Assembly: GCF_002873335.1 (NCBI RefSeq)
Contig: NZ_MCUW01000012.1
Span: 263,545-327,544, forward strand
Length of the DNA stretch: 64,000 nucleotides
Direction: 5' to 3'
From: Vibrio sp. 10N.286.49.B1
GTDB lineage: Bacteria; Pseudomonadota; Gammaproteobacteria; Enterobacterales; Vibrionaceae
Part shown: piece after piece, positions 18,835-27,761 of the stretch
How the letters are laid out: each line of letters begins with the position of its first letter
How positions within the stretch are numbered: position 1 is the stretch's first letter
Position numbers and translations under genes: made by a program
The notes under the pieces: generated by a model
Told to the model about the DNA's origin: nothing
Database searches by the model: none
The model's input: only the letters and a program-made list of their open reading frames with translations

Positions 18835-19923
18835 CTATCGCGCCTCAAAATCGATACGCGGATCAACCCACATATACGTCAAATCAGAAATAATACTCAA
18901 GACTAAACCTAGTAACGTCATGATATACAAAGAACTAAATACAACGGGATAGTCTCGTTGAATGGTAGACTCAAAACCCAAAAGCCCGATCCCTTCCAAA
19001 GAGAACATCACTTCAATCAGCATAGAACCGGTAAAGAATATACTGATAAAGGCACTCGGAAATCCGGCGATAATAATTAACATGGCATTTCGAAACACAT
19101 GCTTGTAAAGGATGTTGTTTTCGTCTAACCCCTTGGCACGCGCCGTCACCACATACTGTTTGTTAATTTCATCTAAAAACGAGTTCTTTGTCAGCATACT
19201 CAAGGTGGCAAAACCGCCAATTACCATGGCCAGTATTGGCAGGGTTAAATGCCAAAAGTAATCAATGATCTGCTGATACCAAGTCAGCTGGTCAAAATTA
19301 CTCGACACCAACCCGCGCAACGGGAACCAACTAAAATAATTACCGCTAGCAAACAAGATGATCAGAATAATGGCGAACAAGAATCCGGGAATCGCATAGC
19401 CAATGATAATCATCGCACTCGACCAGATATCGAAACGAGAGCCATGATGGATTGCTTTGAATATCCCTAGAGGAATAGAGATAAGATAGATGATCAATGT
19501 GCTCCACAGACCCAGAGAGATCGAGACCGGTAGCCGTTCCTTGATCAGGTCTATGACATTACCACCTCGAAACAAACTTTCGCCAAAATTAAACATGGCG
19601 TAATTCTTGAGCATGTCGAAGTAACGTTCATGGATAGGTTTATCAAAGCCAAACTGTTTTCGAATGGCTTCCACGACCTCAGGATCAAGCCCACGAGAGC
19701 CCTTATAACCCGTTGATACATCATCTGAGCTCGTATCGAGCTCTACTTCTTTTCCACCACCGCTAAAACGCTCCATCACACCGGAGTTAAGCCCTTGCAT
19801 TTGAGCAATCGCTTGCTCAACAGGACCACCAGGTGCAACCTGAATGATAAAGAAGTTAATGGTAATAATTGCCCAAAGTGTTGGGATGACCAGCAATAAT
19901 CGCCGGAATATATAAGCCGCCAT
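18835..19923 (-). CDS. yejB: YejB, permease subunit of the Yej peptide ABC transporter
   Basis: 362 residues, closely similar to E. coli YejB by recall: the N-terminus [20 protein letters not shown], then [33 protein letters not shown], and the C-terminus DPRIDFEAR. Six TM helices form the pore with YejE. The ATPase-contacting loop is [23 protein letters not shown] Ser/Gly/acidic insert at about residues 45-75 is typical of YejB. It lies 9 bases downstream of yejA. Confidence 0.95.
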   Translation of the reverse strand: MAAYIFRRLLLVIPTLWAIITINFFIIQVAPGGPVEQAIAQMQGLNSGVMERFSGGGKEVELDTSSDDVSTGYKGSRGLDPEVVEAIRKQFGFDKPIHERYFDMLKNYAMFNFGESLFRGGNVIDLIKERLPVSISLGLWSTLIIYLISIPLGIFKAIHHGSRFDIWSSAMIIIGYAIPGFLFAIILIILFASGNYFSWFPLRGLVSSNFDQLTWYQQIIDYFWHLTLPILAMVIGGFATLSMLTKNSFLDEINKQYVVTARAKGLDENNILYKHVFRNAMLIIIAGFPSAFISIFFTGSMLIEVMFSLEGIGLLGFESTIQRDYPVVFSSLYIMTLLGLVLSIISDLTYMWVDPRIDFEAR

Positions 19924-19932
19924 TAATCCCTC

Positions 19933-21768
19933 TTATCGACGTTTTACAGGAAGCTTCTGCGCTTTCTCTTTAGACACCCACCAGGTATCAATACCTAGGT
20001 CATAAGTAGGTAAGACATCAGGGCGTTCAAATTTATCCCACGTTGCCACTCGATATTTTTTGATGTACCACTGAGGAATAGCAAAATAATTCCACTGCAA
20101 AACGCGATCGAGAGATCGACCGAGTGCAAGTAACTTTTCAGGATTGTCTTGATTGTCGGCAATTTCATCCGTCAACGCATCAATCACTGGGTTCATCACA
20201 CCGGCAGTATTATAGGTAGAATCAATAAACTTCGAGTTCCAGACTATTTTCAGGTCTGAATTTGGGTAAGGGTTTGCAAAGTAAGACGAGGACACCATGT
20301 CAAAGTCACGATCCCTAAGTCGCTTAGTATACTGCGTTGTGTCGATAGTACGAATTCGCATATCAATGCCCATTGCACGCATATTCTTTTGGATTGGAAT
20401 GGCGTATCGCTCTGTCGTCGGACTGTAAATAAGCAGCTCAAAGCTCATTTTTTCACCCGTTTTGACGTTCGTCATCGCTTTATTCTTAAGTTCCCATCCG
20501 GCTTCTTTAAATAGTGCAAAGGCTTTACGCATTTGCGGGCGAATTCGGCCTGAGCCATCGGTAACAGGAGGATTGTACTCCTCAGTAAAAATTCGAGCAG
20601 GTATCTGATCTTTGTACTTGTTTAGCACTTCTAACTCAGCATCGCTTGGCAACCCTTTCGCTTCGTAGTCTGTATTTTGAAAATAGCTGCGTGTTCGAGT
20701 GTATTGGTTATAGAACATGTTCTTGTTCATCCACTCAAAATCCATCGCGTAATTCAGAGCTTCTCGTACTTTAGGGTCACTAAAGACAGGCTGTTGGATG
20801 TTAAATACGAAAGCTTGCGTCGCCATCGGCTTGTGGTGTTCAATCTCTTCTTTCTTGATGAATCCCTTGTCAAAGTTCACACCCGTGTATGAGCTCGCCC
20901 AAAATTTCGCACTAGATTCTTGCCTGAAGTCAAACTCACCCGCTTTGAAAGCTTCAAGCATCACAGTATCATCACGATAATAATCGTATTGAACGGTTGC
21001 GAAATTATTACGACCAACGTTAACGGGTAAGTCCTTCGCCCAATAATTCTCATCGAGCTTATAGGTCACGCTTTGACCTAGCTTGAAACTGGAGATCTTG
21101 TATGCCCCACTGCCAACCGGCGGCTCGGTGAGGGGCTCCGCAAAGTCTTTGTCTTTCCAAAAGTGTTCAGGGAGTACACGAGTGCTTTGCGCTAACCCAA
21201 ACAATTTCTCTTTGTTTGGCGTTTCCATTTCAATTCTAACCGTCAGTTCGCTGATCGCTTTTACTGACTTTACGTCTTTGTAATAAGCACGATACTGCGG
21301 CACCCCTTCTGTCATGAACTTATCAAACGTAAATTCGACATCTTTTGCCGTAATAGGCACCCCATCATTGAATCGAGCTTTAGGGTTGATGTCGATTTCC
21401 ATCCACGAATAATCATCAGAGTACCTAACGCGCTCTGTAATTAATGGGTAATAGGCGTTAATTTCGTCACTAGGAGAAAACATTAAGGTGTCATAAAGGG
21501 TACCTGAGGCCGCTGCCGCGACACCGCGAGAGGCAAAACGGTTAAAGTTGTCGTAGGTGCCATTTTGACCGTAGGTTACCTTGCCATATTTGGGGGCGTC
21601 TGGATTGACATAATCAAAGTGAGTAAAATTTTCAGGATATTTGGCAGTGCCAAAGCCAACGAGTGTTGTGCTCTCTATGGTTTTAGCCATCACCGTATTG
21701 ATACTGAACACCGTTACGGCTAACAAGCCAAGCTTAAGACCGAATGAAACTTTTCTCATTGCTGTCAT
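19933..21768 (-). CDS. yejA: YejA, periplasmic binding protein of the Yej peptide ABC transporter
   Basis: 611 residues, solute-binding protein family 5 (DppA/OppA type). The signal peptide is cut near VMA-KTIES. Family features include an N-terminal domain with FDYVNPDAPKYGKVTYG, then YDTLM, FNDGVPITAKDVEFTFDKF, VREALNYAMDFEWMNKNMFYNQY and a C-terminal FAIPQWYIKKYRVATWDKF. It delivers peptides to YejBE. The ATG at 21768 has AGAAAGGG just upstream; a second ATG three codons on is also possible. It is the first gene of the operon, about 157 bases after the diguanylate cyclase gene. No LacI-type palindrome is present upstream. Confidence 0.94.
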   Translation of the reverse strand: MTAMRKVSFGLKLGLLAVTVFSINTVMAKTIESTTLVGFGTAKYPENFTHFDYVNPDAPKYGKVTYGQNGTYDNFNRFASRGVAAAASGTLYDTLMFSPSDEINAYYPLITERVRYSDDYSWMEIDINPKARFNDGVPITAKDVEFTFDKFMTEGVPQYRAYYKDVKSVKAISELTVRIEMETPNKEKLFGLAQSTRVLPEHFWKDKDFAEPLTEPPVGSGAYKISSFKLGQSVTYKLDENYWAKDLPVNVGRNNFATVQYDYYRDDTVMLEAFKAGEFDFRQESSAKFWASSYTGVNFDKGFIKKEEIEHHKPMATQAFVFNIQQPVFSDPKVREALNYAMDFEWMNKNMFYNQYTRTRSYFQNTDYEAKGLPSDAELEVLNKYKDQIPARIFTEEYNPPVTDGSGRIRPQMRKAFALFKEAGWELKNKAMTNVKTGEKMSFELLIYSPTTERYAIPIQKNMRAMGIDMRIRTIDTTQYTKRLRDRDFDMVSSSYFANPYPNSDLKIVWNSKFIDSTYNTAGVMNPVIDALTDEIADNQDNPEKLLALGRSLDRVLQWNYFAIPQWYIKKYRVATWDKFERPDVLPTYDLGIDTWWVSKEKAQKLPVKRR

Positions 21769-21787
21769 CCCTTTCTCCCTAAAATAG

Positions 21788-21814
21788 AAAAAGGGCGTCT
21801 TGAGGCGTCCTTTT
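21788..21814 (+). terminator. Hairpin with U-tract in the yejA leader, best folded on the plus strand
   Basis: On the plus strand GGGCGUC pairs with GGCGUCC (two G-U pairs) around UUGA, flanked by AAAAA and UUUU. On the minus strand the same positions give A-C mismatches. No plus-strand gene ends here, so it may terminate antisense transcription. It may also act weakly for the cyclase gene. Confidence 0.5.
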
Positions 21815-21925
21815 CCTAGTAATCTGACAATTATTTAAATTTGCTTATACTGTTATAAATAGCTGTATTTGACAGGGTTTTCAAGGGTTCGAGGGGATTG
21901 TTGGAATAATTAACGTTAAAGTTTG

Positions 21926-22894
21926 CTACAACCCAGCCATGCTGCTGGATTCTTGTTCGCATAAGTCACAAGTGAGGATACCCGGAGCATCTGAGCAATA
22001 AACATGGACACGCCCACTGCAGCCTTTTTTGGAGACATAAAGCGCTTTATCTGCTCGCTCAATAATACTACCTTCTCGCGCTGAGTGGGTGGCAACACCG
22101 ATTGAACAAGACACACTAAACTTCTTGCCACTGCTACTGGTAAAGGTCAATGCCTCGATCTTTTTAGCAAGGCGAGACGCCAACGAATACGCTTTTTGAA
22201 TATGACCACCGGGTAAAATCAACACAAACTCGTCACCACCGTAACGACACAATAAATCTTCTTCTCGAGTACTTCGATTGATCGTCTTCACGATATCGAC
22301 CAACACTCGATCACCAATCGAATGACCATACTTGTCATTAATCGGCTTAAAGCGGTCAACATCAATAATGAGCACCGAGTACTGAGTCCCGTCTTCTATG
22401 TACCTATTGTGTTGCTCTTCTAGTGCTAAGTGCAAATATCGACGGTTATAACACCCAGTCAAACCATCAGTATTAGCTTCTTCGAGCAGTATCTGCCTTT
22501 CTTCCATATCTTTGGATATATCGACCGCGAATCCAATAACACCAAGCACCTTACCATTTTTGACTATCGGTGAAGAGACCATAAGGTGATACAACTCTTG
22601 CCCATCAATGGCAAAAGGGATTTTATGCTGTGTCGGTTTACTGGTCGTAATGACTCGCTTGTCGCTGGCTCTCATCAACTTAGCGGTATTATAGTCAAAC
22701 AGCTGCCAATCCGACTTGCCACGAATACCGTCTAATCCAACGCCAAACGTCTCGACCGCTTTTTTATTCACGTACTGGTAATGCCCATTGCTATCTTTAA
22801 TAAATATATACGCGTCAACAGCGTCAAAGACTTCTGATAAGCCTAATAACTCCTCTGGTGAACCTTGGTGAGTTGATAGTATGAGCTCTAGCAT
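21926..22894 (-). CDS. PAS-GGDEF diguanylate cyclase
   Basis: 322 residues. An N-terminal PAS sensor (about 20-130: VFDAVDAYIFIKDSNGHYQYVNKKAVETFG) is followed by a GGDEF domain (about 140-300). The active site GGDEF is intact at about 219-223, with RYGG before it, so it should make cyclic di-GMP from GTP. An RxxD inhibitory site (REED, about 210-213) lies five residues upstream, which predicts product feedback inhibition. No transmembrane segment is visible, so it is probably cytoplasmic. The C-terminal tail is unusual: CSGRVHVYCSDAPGILTCDL then CEQ, with four Cys within about 25 residues. It lies upstream of yejA but in a separate unit. Confidence 0.92.
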   Translation of the reverse strand: MLELILSTHQGSPEELLGLSEVFDAVDAYIFIKDSNGHYQYVNKKAVETFGVGLDGIRGKSDWQLFDYNTAKLMRASDKRVITTSKPTQHKIPFAIDGQELYHLMVSSPIVKNGKVLGVIGFAVDISKDMEERQILLEEANTDGLTGCYNRRYLHLALEEQHNRYIEDGTQYSVLIIDVDRFKPINDKYGHSIGDRVLVDIVKTINRSTREEDLLCRYGGDEFVLILPGGHIQKAYSLASRLAKKIEALTFTSSSGKKFSVSCSIGVATHSAREGSIIERADKALYVSKKGCSGRVHVYCSDAPGILTCDLCEQESSSMAGL

Positions 22895-23041
22895 ATACTC
22901 GCTTTTATAAATGCATGGTGTTGAATATATTGAATGCTAGAGTTTAAACCCTAGTTTGTAATTTTTCCTGTATAAACGCAGGTTTACTAAAGCGAAAGTT
23001 TAGTTTTGATATGTAGACCACATTTTTTGAATTAAGATCAC

Positions 23042-23068
23042 AAAAAGGCCACTAAATGCAGCCTTTTT
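23042..23068. terminator. Hairpin terminator after the LamB-family porin gene
   Basis: AAAAAGGC and GCCTTTTT flank an 11-base loop. It lies about 50 bases past the porin stop on the minus strand and could act in both directions. Confidence 0.75.
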
Positions 23069-23119
23069 GATTGTTTTTTAGACAGTGTAAAGCGCTATTT
23101 TCGGCGCACTTTTCCTACA

Positions 23120-24472
23120 TTACCACCAAACATCAGCCTGGAAACCCACAATAAAATCTTTATCCGCATTGCCTTGCCCATCCAAATTTGTCCATGATTC
23201 TGGTAAATACGTGGCCAGCAACCTGATTTCCGGTGCGACACCCAATGAGGTGGGTAGAATGAACGTAGGGGCAATGGTGAATTTAGACTGTTTCCACGAG
23301 TTACCATTCCAATTGTTATAAACATAGCCTACTTCACCTTGCATATAGAAGTGCTGACTGACTGGAATGGTTGGTCTAACCATCGCCGACGCCCAGTAAT
23401 TATAACCGCCTTCAGTACGAGCATCACCGGTAGCCATATCATTGTATTGCGCTTGTATTGAAGGGAATAAACTCACCCCGTTTTCAAAGGTATACCCACC
23501 CCACATTAAAACGCGAGCCGAGGTATCGTCATCCTCTAATTGAGTGACTAAGTATGATGCTTCTCCTGCTGGTCCCCAGTCATTATGTTGACCCTGCGCG
23601 AGTGAGCCAGGATGATAAGCGTTGTAGTCCGTAATGGTTCCACCAAGTAAGTTTCCGGCTCCCAATCCTTTACCACCTTGTACAATGATTTTTGAAAAGC
23701 CATTACCAGGAATCGCAAAGAAGCTATTAAGGTTATAAGTTGCGGTCAGGTCGTAACCTGTTTCTGCCCATTCTTTGCCTTGAACATCCCAGTTATCTGG
23801 CATGGCTTTAAGCAAGGCGGACAATTTTAGATTGCCGAAAGTAGATGAAATATTTAAAGCATGCATAAGGTTGTTTAGGTTAGTCGCATTGTTGCCGATT
23901 TCCGCAGGTGCCGTCGCCCAGCGATCAACATCTTCATTGACCCGGTCACTCGCGATATAGGCTAAATCGACCATCGAATCACCTAATTCGTAGCCTTGAA
24001 TGCCAATACCCGTACCAGACATATCGGTGTAGAAAAAGTCCGTCATGAAGATGTAGTTATCCGCCTTGCCGTACTCCCTTCGACCAGCCCAAAATGTGCC
24101 CGATGGCGTAATACCGTTAAGTTCGATAAACGCATTGGAAATACCCGCATCAATCGCATCCGAGCTTGACGTTAACGCAGATTCCTTCCCAGACTTGCCA
24201 ATCCCAAAGTGAATTTTGAAACTTCGATCATCTTCAAACGCCCATGTACTTGCGAAGTTGGCTTTGTAATCATTGTCGGCTTCAATCCCTAGACGCCCCA
24301 ATGTTTCCTTTTGCCCTGCATAGTTAGAACGTTTAAAGTCGTTCTCGGCACTGGTAATCACCCCCGTTCGAAAATAACCGTGAAATTCAAATCCTTCTGT
24401 TTCTTGTGCGAAAACCCCAGACTGCATGCTTAATGCGGCGACAACACCTAATGCTAATTTTGATACTTTCAT
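23120..24472 (-). CDS. LamB-family carbohydrate porin
   Basis: 450 residues, an outer-membrane barrel of the maltoporin (LamB) family. The signal peptide is MKVSKLALGVVAALSMQSGVFA. Family features include FEFHGYFRTGV at the mature N-terminus, the aromatic-rich WAGRREYGKADNYIFMTDFFY segment near residue 120, and the barrel end FIVGFQADVWW. These porins admit oligosaccharides along a line of aromatic residues. Its neighbours are a GH16 glucanase and a MalM-like lipoprotein rather than maltose genes, so beta-glucan oligosaccharides are the likelier cargo (inference). A LacI-type palindrome lies 24 bases upstream of the ATG, and GGAG gives the ribosome site. Confidence 0.88.
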   Translation of the reverse strand: MKVSKLALGVVAALSMQSGVFAQETEGFEFHGYFRTGVITSAENDFKRSNYAGQKETLGRLGIEADNDYKANFASTWAFEDDRSFKIHFGIGKSGKESALTSSSDAIDAGISNAFIELNGITPSGTFWAGRREYGKADNYIFMTDFFYTDMSGTGIGIQGYELGDSMVDLAYIASDRVNEDVDRWATAPAEIGNNATNLNNLMHALNISSTFGNLKLSALLKAMPDNWDVQGKEWAETGYDLTATYNLNSFFAIPGNGFSKIIVQGGKGLGAGNLLGGTITDYNAYHPGSLAQGQHNDWGPAGEASYLVTQLEDDDTSARVLMWGGYTFENGVSLFPSIQAQYNDMATGDARTEGGYNYWASAMVRPTIPVSQHFYMQGEVGYVYNNWNGNSWKQSKFTIAPTFILPTSLGVAPEIRLLATYLPESWTNLDGQGNADKDFIVGFQADVWW

Positions 24473-24495
24473 GTAAATGTAACTCCATTTATTTT

Positions 24496-24507
24496 GTAAG
24501 CGCTTTC
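24496..24507. promoter_or_regulatory. LacI-type operator in front of the porin gene
   Basis: GTAAGCGCTTTC differs by one base from the GAAAGCGCTTTC palindrome. It lies just upstream of the porin ribosome site, where a bound repressor would block the promoter or early elongation. Confidence 0.7.
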
Positions 24508-24613
24508 TTTAGAGTTGCTAGTAATGTTGTTAAAACGCTCTACCACTGCTATGTAAAACTAACCAAATATCATTTTGTAAGTTCGTAATGTACCCAAAGC
24601 AATTTCAATCTCA

Positions 24614-26179
24614 CTATCGAACGAGTCGAATGTTATCTAATTGCACAGTAAGTGATGCTTGAGGCTCCAATACGAGGATGTTCTTTATTTTAGAAAGGTC
24701 GACAGTGCTGCCTTTAGAGAAACGGTTACCGTTGCTGACAATCTCCGACAGTGGGATTCGGATTTCCTGCCAACCTGTGGCAGCACTTAGCGGCACCTCA
24801 TAATCTCCGGCGAGAGGCCAACCACTGTCCATTTTAATCAGTAACTGAGAGTCTTCTTTAATATCAACGGTCTTCATGTCAAACACCAATTCACCGTCGC
24901 TTGCCCATCCACTTAAATCCAACTCAGGAGTAATGAAATACGCATTGCCCACCTTACCTTTCTTTGTGAGTTCAATGACTTTTCCACGCCCAGGTTCATC
25001 AAGGTATGTAACACTGACTCTCCCATCAGGATCGTATCCACTCGCGACAAGGTGTTTATTGAGTGCATCATCAAAAATGGTCAGTTCTTTGCCTTTGCCA
25101 TAATCTTTATCGGCAATAATAATAGCGGGGGCGGCGTTACCTTTTACTAACTTTGCTTCTGGTGAGACCGTTGCACAACCTTTGCCAGTTTCTCTATCAA
25201 GGCTGCATTCAAAGACTCGTACATAATCCACGGCAAGTGTCTGTGGAAAGATATCGCTATCAATTCCGCCTTCATTTCGATTTGCAGACCAAGACCCACC
25301 CACCGCTAGGTTTAACAACAGATGAAAACGTTCATTGAAAGGGGCACTTTCATCGGCGGTCATCAATGTGCCATTCTTTTTATATTGGCTGTACCACCCT
25401 TCTTTTCGTTGTGTAGCAAAGTGATGGTTATCTACATACCATCGAATTTCGCCTTCCTCCCATTCAACGGCGTAAGTATGGAAGCCATCCGCTGGGTTAA
25501 TATTATCTGGTAGGTGGTAATCGGTTCCGGAGCTGACATTTTCTGGCCACTGACGACCATAATGTAAGGTGCCATAGACCCGGCTTTCTAATTCACCCTT
25601 TGGCGCATCTTCGATATCCGTTTGAACTTGCAGGTTTACGGCCTCCATGATGTCGATTTCGCCAGACGCCGCCCATGTTCCATACTTCTGGTCTGTCGGC
25701 AGCATCCAAATCGCTGGCCAAGTCCCTTGACCGTGTGGCAACATCGCTCGAATTTCGAAGCGACCATACTTCCAGTCACCTTTATTCAGAGTGCGTAAAC
25801 GCGCCGAAGTAAACGGCAGCGTCGCTTTCGAACGCATGTCTCCGGTATTATTATTAGCGCCAGTAAAACTGCCTTCTTTTGCGACAATATGGAGCACACC
25901 ATTGTCGACGAAAGAGTTTACGCTGCGCTTGGTGTAACACTGCTGTTCATTATTGCCGCCGCCCCAACAGTTCTCTTCATGACTCCATTTAGATTTATCA
26001 ATTTCATCGCCTTGAAATTCATCATTCCAAATCATGGTCCAAACCGGATCTGGGCTCCCTGTTGGATCATTGAGTTGCTCTTGTGTAAATGCGATAGGCT
26101 CACTGGTCGACGTACAACCGACCAAAGCCAGCACTACGGCGGATGAGAGGATGGAACGAGTCGATACTTTCGTATTCAT
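24614..26179 (-). CDS. GH16 laminarinase-type lipoprotein with C-terminal binding domain
   Basis: 521 residues. The lipoprotein signal ends in ALVGC. The GH16 catalytic domain spans roughly residues 45-330, with active-site GEIDIMEA (Glu 174, Asp 176, Glu 179), WGGGNNEQQCYT and GTWPAIWMLP, matching bacterial endo-1,3-beta-glucanases. A linker and then a jelly-roll domain (about 385-521, ending VQLDNIRLVR) probably bind glucan. Retention at the outer membrane would suit feeding oligosaccharides to the porin encoded next. AGGGA precedes the ATG by about 10 bases. The catalytic motif (DIME) differs from the GlyGly-CTERM paralogue (DVWE), so substrate preference may differ. Confidence 0.92.
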   Translation of the reverse strand: MNTKVSTRSILSSAVVLALVGCTSTSEPIAFTQEQLNDPTGSPDPVWTMIWNDEFQGDEIDKSKWSHEENCWGGGNNEQQCYTKRSVNSFVDNGVLHIVAKEGSFTGANNNTGDMRSKATLPFTSARLRTLNKGDWKYGRFEIRAMLPHGQGTWPAIWMLPTDQKYGTWAASGEIDIMEAVNLQVQTDIEDAPKGELESRVYGTLHYGRQWPENVSSGTDYHLPDNINPADGFHTYAVEWEEGEIRWYVDNHHFATQRKEGWYSQYKKNGTLMTADESAPFNERFHLLLNLAVGGSWSANRNEGGIDSDIFPQTLAVDYVRVFECSLDRETGKGCATVSPEAKLVKGNAAPAIIIADKDYGKGKELTIFDDALNKHLVASGYDPDGRVSVTYLDEPGRGKVIELTKKGKVGNAYFITPELDLSGWASDGELVFDMKTVDIKEDSQLLIKMDSGWPLAGDYEVPLSAATGWQEIRIPLSEIVSNGNRFSKGSTVDLSKIKNILVLEPQASLTVQLDNIRLVR

Positions 26180-26291
26180 ATTATTTTATTCCCTGTACAA
26201 CTGTACCCTCTCTAAAAATACGAAAAGAGTCAGTCTGAACTTGTGATATAAATAGCTTGCGATTAAATGTGTGTTCTTCGGTTTATTGAGG

Positions 26292-27131
26292 TTATGGTTT
26301 TAGTTTTACTGACATGGTGAATATGCCTTTTGCAATATCAGGGTTCGCGGCTTTATTAGTGAATGCCAATGCTTTTTCTAAATCTCCACGCTCCACCAAT
26401 TCGATGATCTCTACACCAAAGTTGTCCCGCTCTTTTTGCGTTAGGTTTCGCTTATAGCGCTCTAACGAATCCAGGGTATTGGCTTTTATGGTCGGACTTG
26501 CCACGACTGCATTTGGTGCGCTTTTTTCCATTGAAAGCGTTAATGTGCCAATAGCGCTATGGACACCAAATGGCTCCATCATGTATTTTTGTAGTGCCAT
26601 CGTTTGCCCAGTCTCTGCCATTGCTGAAACATCGGCTTTGCGCGGAGTCGACTCTCCCAACAACTGGAAGTCTGTATAGATAATGAGGTATCGAGGCGAC
26701 GGTTCATGGTCAAAGGAGAGAGTAAGTCGGTATCGCTCTGGATGAAAGGCTGTCTGTGATTCTCGGACGATATCTTGTGCGTCAGAGTTAAAGACAACCG
26801 TAAAGTTTTCGTCTAATAACTGCGCCTGTGGTACAAATAAATCCGCATCTATTTCTGAGTATATATTGAGTTTCCGTATATCCTGATGAGCCGAAATTTC
26901 AAGCGCAGATATGAATGATTTCCCTGTATCGAACATCAATGAAGGTGATCGGGAGGTTATCTCAATAGTCTGTTTCTTTTCATTAAGTAACGTTTGAAAT
27001 TCAAGCGCTCTTATGGATTCACAACAAACGTTACTGTCAGACAAGGCGGCTAATCCATAAGCATCAACCGCTGTTGACGACTGACTGCACCCTGTTATCA
27101 GCAATACCATTATCCATAACGAAAATCTCAT
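26292..27131 (-). CDS. MalM-like periplasmic lipoprotein
   Basis: 279 residues. The lipoprotein signal ends in LLITGC. The body resembles MalM, the maltose-operon protein: CCESIRALEFQTL near the N-terminus, FVPQAQLLDENFTVVF, RYLIIYTDFQLLGEST, and a C-terminal helical part ERGDLEKALAFTNKAANPD. MalM has no assigned enzyme activity; it accompanies LamB in maltose systems. Here it lies upstream of a GH16 gene and a LamB-type porin gene, forming a glucan counterpart. It is divergent from the LacI-family gene across a 630-base region with two operators. Confidence 0.78.
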   Translation of the reverse strand: MRFSLWIMVLLITGCSQSSTAVDAYGLAALSDSNVCCESIRALEFQTLLNEKKQTIEITSRSPSLMFDTGKSFISALEISAHQDIRKLNIYSEIDADLFVPQAQLLDENFTVVFNSDAQDIVRESQTAFHPERYRLTLSFDHEPSPRYLIIYTDFQLLGESTPRKADVSAMAETGQTMALQKYMMEPFGVHSAIGTLTLSMEKSAPNAVVASPTIKANTLDSLERYKRNLTQKERDNFGVEIIELVERGDLEKALAFTNKAANPDIAKGIFTMSVKLKP

Positions 27132-27349
27132 TTTCTAGCTCCTAGTGTTCATCCGTGATACCGCGGCTCATCTAACACACGCTCGCCAGCAATCAACAGG
27201 CCATTGCTTCAAAAAAAATCGGGATAATTAAGTTCACATACCCCCATATGCTCCCTTCCCTAAACATCATCCCGACAAAAGCCCTTTCTTGACGAAGAAT
27301 CCAACCGTCTCCAGCTATTGCGTAAGCTCTCTTTTCATAACACTAAAAA

Positions 27350-27361
27350 GTAAGCGCTTTC
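27350..27361. promoter_or_regulatory. LacI-type operator, MalM-like side
   Basis: GTAAGCGCTTTC, the same variant as in front of the porin gene. The downstream TTTAG is also shared with that site. Confidence 0.72.
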
Positions 27362-27531
27362 TTTAGGTTTCAAAAAAACTTGCTTTAAAAGATAAATACC
27401 AGCAACATTCTACGTGAAAACAATCATATTATTACCGTCTTTTGGTTGATTATAAGCGTAATAAAAAACTAGAGCTGTGTACACGTACAAAATACCGCCA
27501 TATCGTAAACTTTGAGCACTATCACTATTAA

Positions 27532-27543
27532 GAAAGCGCTTAC
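27532..27543. promoter_or_regulatory. LacI-type operator, regulator side
   Basis: GAAAGCGCTTAC, the exact complement of the copy at 27350 and so in opposite orientation. It faces the LacI-family gene and suggests autoregulation. Confidence 0.72.
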
Positions 27544-27761
27544 AAAAATAATTGAGCCTCCGGTCACTAAAATGATGCCTAGCGACAATAAGGGCAAATT
27601 GACCGCCTGCTTAGCTGCCTAGATCACATTTTTTCGTCTTAAGGAATTCAAGCTCGACATCAATCCAATGAATAATGATGATTGTGTTGTATAATTAAAT
27701 AACGTCATGTCTATGAAATCGTGAGTGATTTCAGCGAAATTGAAGCATAGGAATTGAAGAT

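Larger units (their letters stand above)
27132..27761. promoter_or_regulatory. 630-bp divergent control region between the MalM-like gene and the LacI-family gene
   Basis: Gene-free, AT-rich. It contains two LacI-type palindromes, each about 219 bases from the start codon of its nearer gene and about 182 bases apart centre to centre. This symmetric layout suits shared repression or looping. No other feature was recognised. Confidence 0.6.

Noticed and set aside
16150..21768. YejABEF considered as the oligosaccharide importer of the glucan system
   Set aside because: All four proteins match Yej peptide-transporter subunits and no LacI-type palindrome lies upstream of yejA. Family 5 binding proteins can bind sugars in some bacteria, so it is not fully excluded.
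22034..22047. ATAAAGCGCTTTAT palindrome resembling the LacI-type operator
   Set aside because: It lies inside the GGDEF coding region, in the conserved DKALY segment, where codon choice explains the palindrome; the flanking bases differ from the operator consensus.
23086..23100. AAAGCGCT half-site downstream of the porin gene
   Set aside because: Only one arm matches; no promoter is expected there.
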